64,000 nucleotides of DNA. It comes from Caulobacter segnis (GTDB taxonomy: Bacteria > Pseudomonadota > Alphaproteobacteria > Caulobacterales > Caulobacteraceae). The DNA lies in the NCBI RefSeq assembly GCF_019931575.1, contig NZ_CP082923.1, positions 5,109,282 to 5,173,281 of the forward strand, in the 5' to 3' direction. Shown here in pieces: positions 1 through 7,450 of the stretch; the first letter of the stretch is position 1, and each line of letters begins with the position of its first letter. The notes under the pieces were generated by a model. That model worked only from the letters and a program-made list of their open reading frames with translations. It was not told the origin of the DNA and searched no databases. A program made the translations under genes and the position numbers.

Positions 1-156
1 CTTGGCTTCCAGACTCTGGATCCGTTCCTGCATGACGCGGAGCTGCGCCTTCAGCTCCTCCATGGCCGCGGCGTCGCTCTTGGGCGCTTCCTGAGCCGAG
101 GCCATGCCGGCCATCATGCTGGCGGCGAACAGAGTTATGGGAAATAGTTTGCGCAA
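1..156 (-). CDS. Exported coiled-coil protein, probable porin N-terminus (partial)
   Basis: Only the first 52 codons are in the window; the gene runs off the left edge. The best start is TTG at 156, because no ATG or GTG lies in frame upstream. Residues 1-22 form a signal peptide (basic LRKLF, hydrophobic core, cleavage after MASA before QEAP). The next part is charged and heptad-like (MEELKAQLRVMQERIQSLEA), a short coiled coil. Signal peptide plus short coiled coil is the usual start of OprO/OprP-type porins in Caulobacterales, but the barrel is not visible, so porin is inference. Confidence 0.5.
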   Translation of the reverse strand, partial: MRKLFPITLFAASMMAGMASAQEAPKSDAAAMEELKAQLRVMQERIQSLEAK

Positions 157-491
157 GTCGATCGCCCTGTTTTCTGAGAAAACGAGAATTGTTGAGCGAA
201 GTGGATCGGTCTTGCGGATGAATTCGTGATTAATACCTTAGGAAGCGCGACAATATGACCTACTGGACTGATGTCTCCGCAATTTTCTTATTGAAAACTT
301 AAAATCAACCAGAGGTGTCCGTGGTATTCGTCGTAGGCGGAGAAGCACCCTCTAATCAGCTGTAGAAAGGGCGCGCCGCATTGCCGCGCGAGGAAGCGCT
401 CGCCGAGGCTTTCCTTGAACGGTCGCGGCTTATCGAAAGGAAGACATCGCGCGCGGCAGGCCCCTTGGGACGGCGGCGCGTGGATCGCCGG
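157..491. other. Intergenic region with AT-rich promoter zone
   Basis: This 335-bp gap separates the partial exported gene from the end of dnaQ. The part near 180-310 is distinctly AT-rich against a GC-rich background and must hold the leftward promoter of the exported gene. It contains TTAT-N7-TTAA at 288-302, one base from a CtrA box. The part from about 350 to 491 is GC-rich and shows no convincing gene, hairpin or repeat. Confidence 0.5.
288..302. promoter_or_regulatory. Near-consensus CtrA box upstream of the exported gene
   Basis: TTAT (288-291), seven bases, TTAA (299-302) differs from TTAA-N7-TTAA at one position. It sits in the AT-rich stretch about 135 bp upstream of the partial gene's start. 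CtrA control is inference from the motif alone. Confidence 0.35.
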
Positions 492-1202
492 CTAGCCCTC
501 GGCCGCGACGACCCCAAACTTGATCCAGAGCGCCTGGTCCTTGAGGTTCTTGCGCACCCAGGCGGCGTGAACCTCGCGCTCGGCGTCGGTCGACCGGGGA
601 GCCAGGGGGCGCGAGCGGGCGCCGTACGAGCCCTGGATCGCCGCCGAGACCGACAGGGCCTCGACATGGGTCAGTTCCAGGGCGCGTTCCTTGCCGCCCT
701 GCAGTTCCAGATAGACCTCGGCCAAGAGGTGGGAGTCGATCAGCGCCCCGTGCTTGTCACGGCTGTCCAGGCTGATCTTGAAGCGTTTGCACAGCGCGTC
801 GAGCGAGTTGTACATGCCCGGAAAGCGCTTCTTGGCCATGGCCAGGGTGTCGATCCAGCGTTCCTCGAGGATCGGCGCGCGGCCGCACTTCTCCAGCTCG
901 AAATTGACGAACGAGCGGTCGAAGGCGGCGTTGTGGGCGACCACGACGCTGTCGCCGACGAATTCCAGGAACTTGTCGGCGACCTCGTGGAACTTCGGCT
1001 TGCCGGTCAGGAAGGCGCTGGACAGGCCGTGAACCTTCTCGGCCTCGGCCGGCATGTCGCGCAGCGGATCGCAATATTCGTGGAACGAGCGGCCGGTCGG
1101 CATGAAGTCGACCACCTCGATGCAGCCGATTTCGACCAGACGGTCGCCCGTCTTCGGATCGAAGCCGGTGGTTTCGGTGTCGAGGATGATTTCCCGGGCC
1201 AT
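492..1202 (-). CDS. dnaQ: DNA polymerase III epsilon subunit (3'-5' proofreading exonuclease)
   Basis: 236 residues, usual for DnaQ. It removes misincorporated bases in complex with the alpha (DnaE) and theta-like subunits. The DEDDh exonuclease motifs are complete: Exo I LDTETTG (D8, E10), Exo II HNAAFD (D95), Exo III HGALIDS (H151, D156). The C-terminal tail of about 70 residues would carry the alpha-binding segment. It is the last gene of the leftward ppsR-maf-aroE-coaE-dnaQ cluster, 31 bp after coaE, and starts with ATG at 1202. Nothing is unusual in the active site. Confidence 0.95.
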   Translation of the reverse strand: MAREIILDTETTGFDPKTGDRLVEIGCIEVVDFMPTGRSFHEYCDPLRDMPAEAEKVHGLSSAFLTGKPKFHEVADKFLEFVGDSVVVAHNAAFDRSFVNFELEKCGRAPILEERWIDTLAMAKKRFPGMYNSLDALCKRFKISLDSRDKHGALIDSHLLAEVYLELQGGKERALELTHVEALSVSAAIQGSYGARSRPLAPRSTDAEREVHAAWVRKNLKDQALWIKFGVVAAEG

Positions 1203-1233
1203 CGCTTTTCAATGGCCCGCTTCGGCGGCGGCT

Positions 1234-1833
1234 TCAAGCGGAGCCGGGAGTTCTCAACAGAGTCAGAAGGTCGCGGACCTGCTGGCGGGCGTGCTCGATC
1301 CCTTGCCCCGTATCGATGACGAAGTCGGCGCGGGCGCGCTTTTCGGCGTCGGGCGTCTGGCGGGCCAGAATGGCCTCGAACTTCTCGGGCGTCATCTCCG
1401 GACGGGCCAGGACGCGGGCCCGCTGGACCTCGGCCGGGGCCGAAACGACCACGACCTTGTCGACCTTCTTCTCGCCCTTGGTCTCGAACAGCAGCGGGAT
1501 GTCCAGCACGACGATCTCGTGGCCCTCGGCCTGGGCCTTCTCGAAGAAGCCGATCCGGTGGGCGCCGACCAGCGGATGGACGATCGCCTCCAGCTTGGCC
1601 AGGGCTTCGGAGTTTCCGACCACCTGGGCGCTGAGCCTGGCGCGGTCGATCGCGCCGTTCACCACCACGCCGGGAAAGGCGGCCTCGACCGGGGCGACGG
1701 CCGCGCCGCCGGTGGCGTAGAGGGCGTGGACGGCGGCGTCGGAGTCGTAGACCGGCACGCCCTCGGCCTGGAACATGGCCGAGGTCGTCGACTTGCCCAT
1801 GCCGATCGATCCGGTCAGGCCCAGAACCAGCAT
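1234..1833 (-). CDS. coaE: Dephospho-CoA kinase
   Basis: 199 residues. CoaE phosphorylates the ribose 3'-OH of dephospho-CoA, the last step of CoA synthesis. The N-terminal P-loop GLTGSIGMGKS (residues 5-15) and the DIPLLFE segment are family signatures. It starts 3 bp after the aroE stop codon, so the two are probably translationally coupled. The earlier CoA enzyme CoaBC is also in this window (56168-57379), but in a separate unit. Confidence 0.95.
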   Translation of the reverse strand: MLVLGLTGSIGMGKSTTSAMFQAEGVPVYDSDAAVHALYATGGAAVAPVEAAFPGVVVNGAIDRARLSAQVVGNSEALAKLEAIVHPLVGAHRIGFFEKAQAEGHEIVVLDIPLLFETKGEKKVDKVVVVSAPAEVQRARVLARPEMTPEKFEAILARQTPDAEKRARADFVIDTGQGIEHARQQVRDLLTLLRTPGSA

Positions 1834-1836
1834 GGC

Positions 1837-2694
1837 TCAGGCCTCGCCCAGCAGCTTCAAGGCCAGGCCGCGCACGTCGACCTCGGGGGAGGGCGGCTGG
1901 CCGTAGATCGCCTCGAAGGTCGGGATCGCCTGGCGCAGCAGCATCTCCAGCCCGTCGACCGTGCGGCGGCCGGCGGCCTCGGCCCGGCGCAGGAACTCGG
2001 TACGCAGCGGCTTGTAGACCATGTCGACCACCACGGCGTCCTCGGGCGTCAGGTCCAGGCGCGCGGCCGGGCCATCGCCGCCGCCCAGGCCCAGCGAAGT
2101 GGCGTTGATGACCAGGCCCGCGTCGATCAGGTGATCGGTCAGGGCGTATTCGGCCACGGCGACCGTGCGCGGACCGAAGGCGGCGACCAGCTCCTGGGCG
2201 CGATCCAGGGTGCGGTTGACGATCGCCACCTTGGGCGCGCCGGCCAGCAACAGAGCCGCGACCGCCCCCCGCGCCGCGCCGCCGGCGCCCAGGATCACCA
2301 CGGGTCGGGCGGTGAGGTCGAAGCCCGGCGCCTGGGCGGCGATCGCGCCCAGCAGGCCGGGACCGTCGGTGTTGTCGGCCCGGATCACGCCGTCTTCCTC
2401 GAAGATCAGCAGGTTGGCCGCGCCGGCCATGCGCGCCAGGTCGCTGACCTGGTCAGCGGCGGCCAGGGCCTGTTCCTTGAACGGAATGGTGACGTTGAGC
2501 CCGCGCACCGCGCCGCCGCGCAGGCCGTCGACGAAGGTCGCGAAATGGTCGGCCGCCGGGGCGAACGGCACATAGGCCGCGTCGAGGCCCGCCGCCTGGA
2601 TCCAGGCGTTGTGCAGGATCGGGCTCATCGAGTGCTTGATCGGCTGACCGCAGACGCCGCCGACGATGGCGGCGCCGGAAATCCGGGAACTCAT
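1837..2694 (-). CDS. aroE: Shikimate dehydrogenase
   Basis: 285 residues. AroE reduces 3-dehydroshikimate to shikimate with NADPH in aromatic amino acid synthesis. The shikimate pocket SMSP (22-25), the catalytic lysine in NVTIPFK (K73), NTDG (108-111) and the NADP-binding GAGGAARG loop are all present. I chose ATG 2694 because its ATGA overlaps the TGA stop of maf and the protein then begins with the usual short leader before GVCGQPIKHS; an upstream in-frame start would only add an arginine-rich shadow of maf. Confidence 0.95.
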   Translation of the reverse strand: MSSRISGAAIVGGVCGQPIKHSMSPILHNAWIQAAGLDAAYVPFAPAADHFATFVDGLRGGAVRGLNVTIPFKEQALAAADQVSDLARMAGAANLLIFEEDGVIRADNTDGPGLLGAIAAQAPGFDLTARPVVILGAGGAARGAVAALLLAGAPKVAIVNRTLDRAQELVAAFGPRTVAVAEYALTDHLIDAGLVINATSLGLGGGDGPAARLDLTPEDAVVVDMVYKPLRTEFLRRAEAAGRRTVDGLEMLLRQAIPTFEAIYGQPPSPEVDVRGLALKLLGEA

Positions 2695-3290
2695 ACGGCC
2701 AGGGCTCCATGAAGACGCAGGAAGTCGAGCAGGCCGATCAGCGGCAGGCCCAGGATGGTGAAGTAGTCGCCGTCGACCTGGTCGAACAGCTGCACGCCCT
2801 CGGCCTCCAGCTCGTAGCAGCCGACCGACCACAGCAGGGCCTCGCCGCGCCGCTCTATATACTGGTCCAGCCAGGCCTCGCTGAACGGGCGGACCGACAG
2901 CTTGGCGCTCTCGACGATCCGCCAGATCGGCTGGCCGTCGCGGGCGACGACCACGGCCGAGTGTAGCTTGTGGACCTGGCCCCGCAGCTCCAGCAGGCGC
3001 GCGCGGGCTTGCTCCAGCGTATCGACCTTGTCGATCAGCCGACCCTTGAGGTCGAGGGTCTGGTCCGCGCCGATGACCAGGCCGGGTCGCTTGGTCGAGA
3101 CCTTGACCGCCTTCATCTCGGCCAGGGCGTCGGCGATGTCGCGCGGGGTGACGTCCTCGGCCAGCAGACCAGCCTTGGCCGCCTCCTCGTCGACGCCGGG
3201 GCTGATCGCCTCGAAGGCGACGCCGGCGTTCTTCAGGATCATCTGCCGGGCCGAACTCTTCGACGCCAGCGTGACGGGAGTCAGGCTCAT
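2691..3290 (-). CDS. maf: Maf/Ham1-family nucleotide pyrophosphatase
   Basis: 199 residues. Maf proteins hydrolyse nucleoside triphosphates, especially dTTP/UTP or modified pyrimidine nucleotides, to monophosphates, and some family members affect septation. Seen here: LASKSSARQMIL near the N-terminus (family SxSxxR motif), the acidic GADQTL motif and SVGCYELE. The ATG at 3290 lies in an ATGA overlap with the ppsR stop, and the maf stop overlaps the aroE start, so ppsR-maf-aroE is a tightly coupled operon. Substrate specificity cannot be read from the sequence. Confidence 0.92.
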   Translation of the reverse strand: MSLTPVTLASKSSARQMILKNAGVAFEAISPGVDEEAAKAGLLAEDVTPRDIADALAEMKAVKVSTKRPGLVIGADQTLDLKGRLIDKVDTLEQARARLLELRGQVHKLHSAVVVARDGQPIWRIVESAKLSVRPFSEAWLDQYIERRGEALLWSVGCYELEAEGVQLFDQVDGDYFTILGLPLIGLLDFLRLHGALAV

Positions 3291-4192
3291 CCCAGGACCT
3301 CGACCTTGCCGCGGCCGCCTGACAGGAGGTTGATGATCGCCGCCGCCGTCTCCTCGACCGAGCGGCGGGTGATGTCGATGACGGGCCAGTTCATCCGCTC
3401 GAACAGGCGGCGGGCGGCGATGATCTCCTGGCGCACGGCGTCGCTGTCGACATAGTCGCTCTCGCGGTTCTCCTTGAGGGAGAGCAGGCGGTTGCGGCGG
3501 ATCTGGATCAGGCGGTCGGGCGAGGTGATCAGGCCGACGATCAGGGTGTTCTTCAACTCGAACAGATCCTGCGGCGGCGGCCGGCCCGGCACCAGCGGCA
3601 CATTGGCGGCGCGCACGCCCCGGTGAGCCAGATAGATGCAGGTCGGGGTCTTGGAAGTCCGCGACACGCCGACCAGGATGACGTCGGCCTGGGTCAGGTC
3701 CTGGCCGCCCTGGCCGTCGTCGTGGGCGATGGCGTAGTCCAGCGCCTCGATGCGGTCGAAATAGTCGTTGGTCAGGGCGTGCTGGGCGCCGACCCGGGTC
3801 GAGATCCGCGCGCCCAGATAGCGCGACATGGCGCTGATCACCGGATCCAGGGCCGCGATGCATGGCATCTCCAGCTTGCGGCAGCCTTCTTCCAGCGCCG
3901 CGCGCAGGCCCGGATCGACGATCGTGTGCATCACCACGCCCGGCGCGCCACCGATCTCTTCCAGCGCCCGATCCAACTGCCGGGTGGAACGCACCAGCGC
4001 GTAGATGTGTTCGATCGGAAGAATGTCGGTGAAACGGGCGCACACCGCGCGCGCCATGGCGTTCAAGGTTTCGCCCGTGGAGTCCGAAACCAGGTGGATA
4101 TGGAAGTAGGTGGCGAAGCGCGGCGGCAGCCGTTCCTGCTCACCCTGACCCAGACTCTCCTGTGGATCATCCGTTAACGGTTGCTTAACCAC
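3287..4192 (-). CDS. ppsR: PEP synthase/PPDK regulatory kinase-pyrophosphorylase (DUF299)
   Basis: 301 residues. Family members inactivate and reactivate phosphoenolpyruvate synthase or pyruvate phosphate dikinase by ADP-dependent phosphorylation and Pi-dependent dephosphorylation. The family hallmarks YFHIHLVSDSTGETL (29-43) and the P-loop-like GVSRTSKT (175-182) are intact. The only upstream in-frame start is GTG at 4192, which places the first dozen codons over a CtrA box and a DnaA G-box of the origin. The conserved domain begins near residue 27, so the leader is poorly constrained. It is the first gene rightward of Cori in replication terms and is transcribed away from it. Confidence 0.9.
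   Translation of the reverse strand: MVKQPLTDDPQESLGQGEQERLPPRFATYFHIHLVSDSTGETLNAMARAVCARFTDILPIEHIYALVRSTRQLDRALEEIGGAPGVVMHTIVDPGLRAALEEGCRKLEMPCIAALDPVISAMSRYLGARISTRVGAQHALTNDYFDRIEALDYAIAHDDGQGGQDLTQADVILVGVSRTSKTPTCIYLAHRGVRAANVPLVPGRPPPQDLFELKNTLIVGLITSPDRLIQIRRNRLLSLKENRESDYVDSDAVRQEIIAARRLFERMNWPVIDITRRSVEETAAAIINLLSGGRGKVEVLG
4161..4169 (-). promoter_or_regulatory. DnaA G-box (TGATCCACA)
   Basis: The minus strand reads TGATCCACA, the moderate-affinity G-box described for the Caulobacter origin. It lies inside the 5' coding region of ppsR and five bases from a CtrA box, so DnaA and CtrA binding could interfere. Confidence 0.65.
4174..4188. promoter_or_regulatory. CtrA box 1 (overlaps ppsR 5' end)
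   Basis: Exact TTAA-N7-TTAA with spacer CGGTTGC. It lies within codons 2-7 of ppsR if the GTG start is right, next to the DnaA G-box. Function inferred from the known role of CtrA at Cori. Confidence 0.8.
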
Positions 4193-4383
4193 TTGCCTCG
4201 CCCCTGGGGACGCCTGGGCGCCGAAAGGCCCTTGAGGCGTCGTGACATGGCGCCGCTGTGATCAACGGTCGCATTGCTCGCGTATCATCCCCAGGCTCGC
4301 GCCGCATCCCCCGATAAGTGAATCCCGGCTGTCCAAACCCAGGGACAGAGTCTCGCCAGGGGTCTTTCACCCAATGTCGCGAG

Positions 4384-4398
4384 TTAAGAATTCATTAA
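4384..4398. promoter_or_regulatory. CtrA box 2
   Basis: Exact TTAA-N7-TTAA with spacer GAATTCA, in the central part of the origin between GANTC sites at 4348 and 4438. Confidence 0.8.
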
Positions 4399-4431
4399 GA
4401 CCTTCAAGGGGCTGCTGGACCATCCACATGA

Positions 4432-4446
4432 TTAACAGAGTCTTAA
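4432..4446. promoter_or_regulatory. CtrA box 3 containing a CcrM site
   Basis: Exact TTAA-N7-TTAA with spacer CAGAGTC. The spacer and preceding base contain GAGTC (4438-4442), a CcrM methylation target, so methylation state could touch the CtrA footprint. A CCATCCACA DnaA-like box sits just upstream at 4420-4428. Confidence 0.8.
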
Positions 4447-4553
4447 TCACATGTGGGAAGGGCTGGGGGCAAAGGCGCATGGCGTGTGGGAGTCATTCGC
4501 CTGTCAGGCGTTTTCCCCGCTTTGCAGTTGCCCTCCAACCCCCTCTTTCAATC

Positions 4554-4568
4554 TTAATTTCTTATTAA
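4554..4568. promoter_or_regulatory. CtrA box 4, hemE-proximal AT-rich element
   Basis: Exact TTAA-N7-TTAA with spacer TTTCTTA, in the most AT-rich part of the origin and 70 bp from hemE. In C. crescentus the hemE-proximal boxes overlap a strong promoter inside the origin; the same arrangement is likely here but I cannot place the -35/-10 with confidence. Confidence 0.8.
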
Positions 4569-4638
4569 GAAATGATAGGAGGGTCTTAGGTGTCTTACGG
4601 GCTTGAGCCCGAGCGAGGACCGGGCTTTAACCCGAGCC

Positions 4639-5685
4639 ATGACGTCTCCCACCCAGACTCCTAAATTTCTCTCAACGCTCGCCGGTGAGAAGCACGCGAA
4701 CCCACCGATCTGGTTCATGCGCCAGGCGGGGCGGTATCTGCCGGAGTACCGCGCGGTGCGGGCGACGGCCCCGGACTTCATCAGCTTCTGCTTCGATCCC
4801 GAGAAGGCGGCGGAAGTCACCCTGCAGCCGATGCGCCGGTTTCCGTTCGACGCCTCGATCGTCTTCGCCGACATCCTGCTGATCCCGGGGGCTCTGGGCC
4901 AGAAGGTCTGGTTCGAGGCCGGCGAGGGTCCGAAGCTGGGCGAGATGCCGTCGATCGAGTCCATGGCCGAAAAGGCCGGCGAGGCGGGCAAGGCCCTTTC
5001 GCTCGTCGGGGAGACGCTGACGAGAGTTCGTTCGGCGCTCGATCCGGACAAGGCCCTGATCGGCTTCGCCGGCGCGCCCTGGACCGTGGCGACCTACATG
5101 ATCGAGAAGGGCTCCAGCGATCGCAGCGGCGCGCGGACCTTCGCCTATCAGAACGCCGAGCAGCTGGACGCTCTGATCCAGGTGCTGGTCGACTCGACAA
5201 TCGACTACCTGGCCATGCAGGTCGACGCCGGGGCCCAGGCCCTGAAGCTGTTCGAGAGCTGGGCCGAGGGCCTGTCCGAGCCGCTGTTCGATCGCCTGGT
5301 CACCCAGCCGCACATCCGGATCATCGAGGGCCTGCGCGCGCGCGGCGTCACCGTGCCGATCATCGGTTTTCCGCGCGGCGCCGGGACGCTGGTCGAGGAC
5401 TACGCGGCCAAGACGCCGGTTCAGGGCGTGGCGCTCGACACTTCGGCCTCGGCCAAGCTGGGCCAGTCGATCCAGAAGTCGAAGACCATCCAGGGCGCGC
5501 TGGACCCCCTGCTGCTGCGGGCCGGCGGCGACGCGCTGCTGCGTCGGGTCGACGAACTCCTGGAACAATGGAACCAGGGTCCCTACATCTTCAATCTGGG
5601 GCACGGCATCCTGCCCGACACGCCGATCGCCAATGTCGAACTGGTGCTGGAGCGGGTCACCGGTCAGAAGGTCGTTTCGCGGTGA
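4639..5685 (+). CDS. hemE: Uroporphyrinogen decarboxylase
   Basis: 348 residues. HemE removes four acetate carboxyls from uroporphyrinogen III to give coproporphyrinogen III. The N-terminal family signature IWFMRQAGRYLPEYR (residues 24-38) and the second signature around IGFAGAPWTVATYM are intact. I chose ATG 4639 because it gives the usual short leader; a TTG at 4603 is in frame but would add residues not typical of the family. Its stop overlaps the hemH GTG (GTGA). As in C. crescentus it borders the origin, so its promoter elements lie in Cori. Confidence 0.95.
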   Translation: MTSPTQTPKFLSTLAGEKHANPPIWFMRQAGRYLPEYRAVRATAPDFISFCFDPEKAAEVTLQPMRRFPFDASIVFADILLIPGALGQKVWFEAGEGPKLGEMPSIESMAEKAGEAGKALSLVGETLTRVRSALDPDKALIGFAGAPWTVATYMIEKGSSDRSGARTFAYQNAEQLDALIQVLVDSTIDYLAMQVDAGAQALKLFESWAEGLSEPLFDRLVTQPHIRIIEGLRARGVTVPIIGFPRGAGTLVEDYAAKTPVQGVALDTSASAKLGQSIQKSKTIQGALDPLLLRAGGDALLRRVDELLEQWNQGPYIFNLGHGILPDTPIANVELVLERVTGQKVVSR

Positions 5686-6722
5686 GCCGGAAGCTCGCTG
5701 TCGTCCTGTTCAATCTGGGTGGGCCGGACGGGCCGCGCGCCGTGCGGCCGTTCCTGTTCAACCTGTTCCGCGATCCGGCGATCATCGGCCTGCCAGCCAT
5801 CGCCCGCTATCCGATCGCGGCCCTGATCGCGACGACCCGCGAGAAGACCGCCAAGGCCAACTACGCGATCATGGGCGGCGGTTCGCCGCTGCTGCCGGAA
5901 ACGGAAAAGCAGGCGAGGGCGCTGGAAGCCGAGCTGGCCAAGGCGCTTCCGGGCGTCGAGGCCAAGTGCTTCATCGCCATGCGCTACTGGAACCCGCTGA
6001 CCGGCGAGACCGCGAAACAGGTGAAGGCGTTCGGTCCCGACGAGATCGTGTTGCTGCCGCTCTATCCGCAGTTTTCGGCGACCACGACCGGATCGTCGTT
6101 GAAGGCCTGGGGCGAAACCTATTCGGGTCCGGGCCGCCAGACGAGCGTCTGCTGCTATCCGGACGAGCCGGGCCTGATCGAGGCGCACGCCCGGCTGATC
6201 CGCGAGACCTGGGAAAAGGCCGGTTCGCCGGCGAATGTCCGCCTGCTGTTCTCGGCCCATGGTCTGCCGGAAAAGGTCACCCTGTCCGGCGACCCGTACC
6301 AGAAGCAGATCGAGGCGACCGCCGCGGCCGTCGCCGCCAGGCTGCCGGCGGACCTGGACTGGACGGTCTGCTACCAGAGCCGCGTCGGGCCGATGAAGTG
6401 GATCGGTCCCTCGACCGACGAGGAGATCCGCCGGGCCGGGTCGGACGGGAAGGGCGTCATCGTCACCCCGATCGCCTTCGTCTCCGAGCATGTGGAAACC
6501 CTGGTCGAGCTCGACCACGAATACGCCGAGCTGGCCAAGGCGGTCGGGGTCGCCCCCTACATCCGCGTGCCGGCGCTGGGCGTGGCGCCGGAGTTCATCG
6601 CGGGCCTGGCCAAGACCGTGGCTGGCGCGCTCCAGACGAGCGGTAAAATTCTGCCCGCGTCGGACTGGCGGTGCGGACCTGAGTGGTCCAACTGCCCGTG
6701 CAAAGAGGGAGCCTCGGCGTGA
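5682..6722 (+). CDS. hemH: Ferrochelatase, probable [2Fe-2S] type
   Basis: 346 residues from GTG 5682, overlapping the hemE stop. HemH inserts Fe2+ into protoporphyrin IX. Seen: VVLFNLGGP at the N-terminus, the catalytic histidine in LLFSAHGLPEK, and the acidic EHVETLVELDHEY motif. The C-terminus carries C331, C338 and C340 (WRCGPEWSNCPC), matching the C-terminal cysteine ligand pattern of iron-sulfur ferrochelatases; the C. crescentus enzyme is known to hold such a cluster. The stop overlaps the next start, so hemE-hemH-hemJ is one coupled unit. Confidence 0.95.
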   Translation: MSRKLAVVLFNLGGPDGPRAVRPFLFNLFRDPAIIGLPAIARYPIAALIATTREKTAKANYAIMGGGSPLLPETEKQARALEAELAKALPGVEAKCFIAMRYWNPLTGETAKQVKAFGPDEIVLLPLYPQFSATTTGSSLKAWGETYSGPGRQTSVCCYPDEPGLIEAHARLIRETWEKAGSPANVRLLFSAHGLPEKVTLSGDPYQKQIEATAAAVAARLPADLDWTVCYQSRVGPMKWIGPSTDEEIRRAGSDGKGVIVTPIAFVSEHVETLVELDHEYAELAKAVGVAPYIRVPALGVAPEFIAGLAKTVAGALQTSGKILPASDWRCGPEWSNCPCKEGASA

Positions 6723-7186
6723 TCGATTTTCTGGTGGCGCACTTCAACCTGGTGCGCGGTCTGCACATCCTGTCGGTCATCGCCTTCATGGCCGGGATGC
6801 TCTACCTGCCGCGCCTGTTCGTCTATCACACCAAGGCCGCCCCGGGCTCGGAGATGGACGAGACCTTCAAGGTCATGGAGCGCCGCTTGCTGCGCGGGAT
6901 CATCAACCCGGCTTCGATCGCCACGGCGGTGTTCGGCCTGGGCTTGATCCTGGCCGACAGCGCCATCCGCGGCTGGAGCTTCCTGCTGGAACCGTGGATG
7001 GCCACCAAGCTGGTCGCCCTGATCGGCCTCTATGGCTGGCACGGCTTCCTGTCGGCCTCGCGCAAGAAGTTCGAGCGTGGCCAGAACGTCCGCTCGGAAA
7101 AGTTCTGGCGGATCACCAACGAGATCCCGTTCGTGCTGGCGATCGTCATCGTTATCTCGGTGACGACGAAGTTCCTGAACCACTGA
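6719..7186 (+). CDS. hemJ: Protoporphyrinogen IX oxidase HemJ (membrane protein)
   Basis: 155 residues from GTG 6719, whose GTGA overlaps the hemH stop. HemJ oxidises protoporphyrinogen IX to protoporphyrin IX in the inner membrane in bacteria lacking HemG/HemY. It shows four hydrophobic segments, the conserved histidine in RGLHILSVIAFMAGMLYLPRLFVYH, and RRLLRGIINPA. Together with hemE and hemH it supplies the terminal haem steps. An upstream in-frame start (6683) would overlap the conserved cysteine tail of hemH and is less likely. Confidence 0.9.
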   Translation: MIDFLVAHFNLVRGLHILSVIAFMAGMLYLPRLFVYHTKAAPGSEMDETFKVMERRLLRGIINPASIATAVFGLGLILADSAIRGWSFLLEPWMATKLVALIGLYGWHGFLSASRKKFERGQNVRSEKFWRITNEIPFVLAIVIVISVTTKFLNH

Positions 7187-7450
7187 GGGTATGGCCGGCG
7201 CTTGACCGGTCGTCCTCAGCGTGGTTTGGATCCAGGGAAGTTCGGATTTTCCGGACTCCCTCTCTACGGACTGGCGCCCGTCCTGGCGCGCCCCGCGAGC
7301 GATCCGCTCCAAGGTCCGACCCCCGAACGATCCGCGTCATCGTCAACCGACGCGCTCGCCTGGTCCGTCCCCGTGGGCAGACCGGCGTGACCATCGAAGT
7401 CTTACCGGCCGGACTCCGCCTTGGGTCCGCGCCCACCCTTGAGTCTTGTC
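7187..7450 (+). other. Long untranslated interval before rho
   Basis: This 264-bp stretch between hemJ and rho holds no convincing gene. Its open frames have poor codon character and no homologue I recognise. It is long compared with the overlaps upstream, so it probably carries a rho promoter and/or a leader for Rho autoregulation. No clear intrinsic terminator is seen within it. Confidence 0.4.

Larger units (their letters stand above)
4150..4638. other. Chromosomal replication origin (Cori-type)
   Basis: This is the gene-free ppsR-hemE interval plus the first codons of ppsR. It holds four exact TTAA-N7-TTAA CtrA boxes (4174-4188, 4384-4398, 4432-4446, 4554-4568), a half-box TTAACCC at 4627-4633, a DnaA G-box, a weaker CCATCCACA at 4420-4428, and five GANTC CcrM sites (4153, 4320, 4348, 4438, 4490). 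The stretch around 4547-4575 is strongly AT-rich. In C. crescentus the origin lies between the same two genes and CtrA represses initiation there; the identification here is by synteny and motifs. Confidence 0.9.

Noticed and set aside
4603..4638. Alternative upstream TTG start for hemE
   Set aside because: It adds twelve residues not typical of HemE and falls in origin DNA; ATG 4639 gives the usual N-terminus.
7221..7442. Possible ORF in the rho leader
   Set aside because: Proline/arginine/serine-rich, no ribosome-binding site, no family; treated as non-coding leader.
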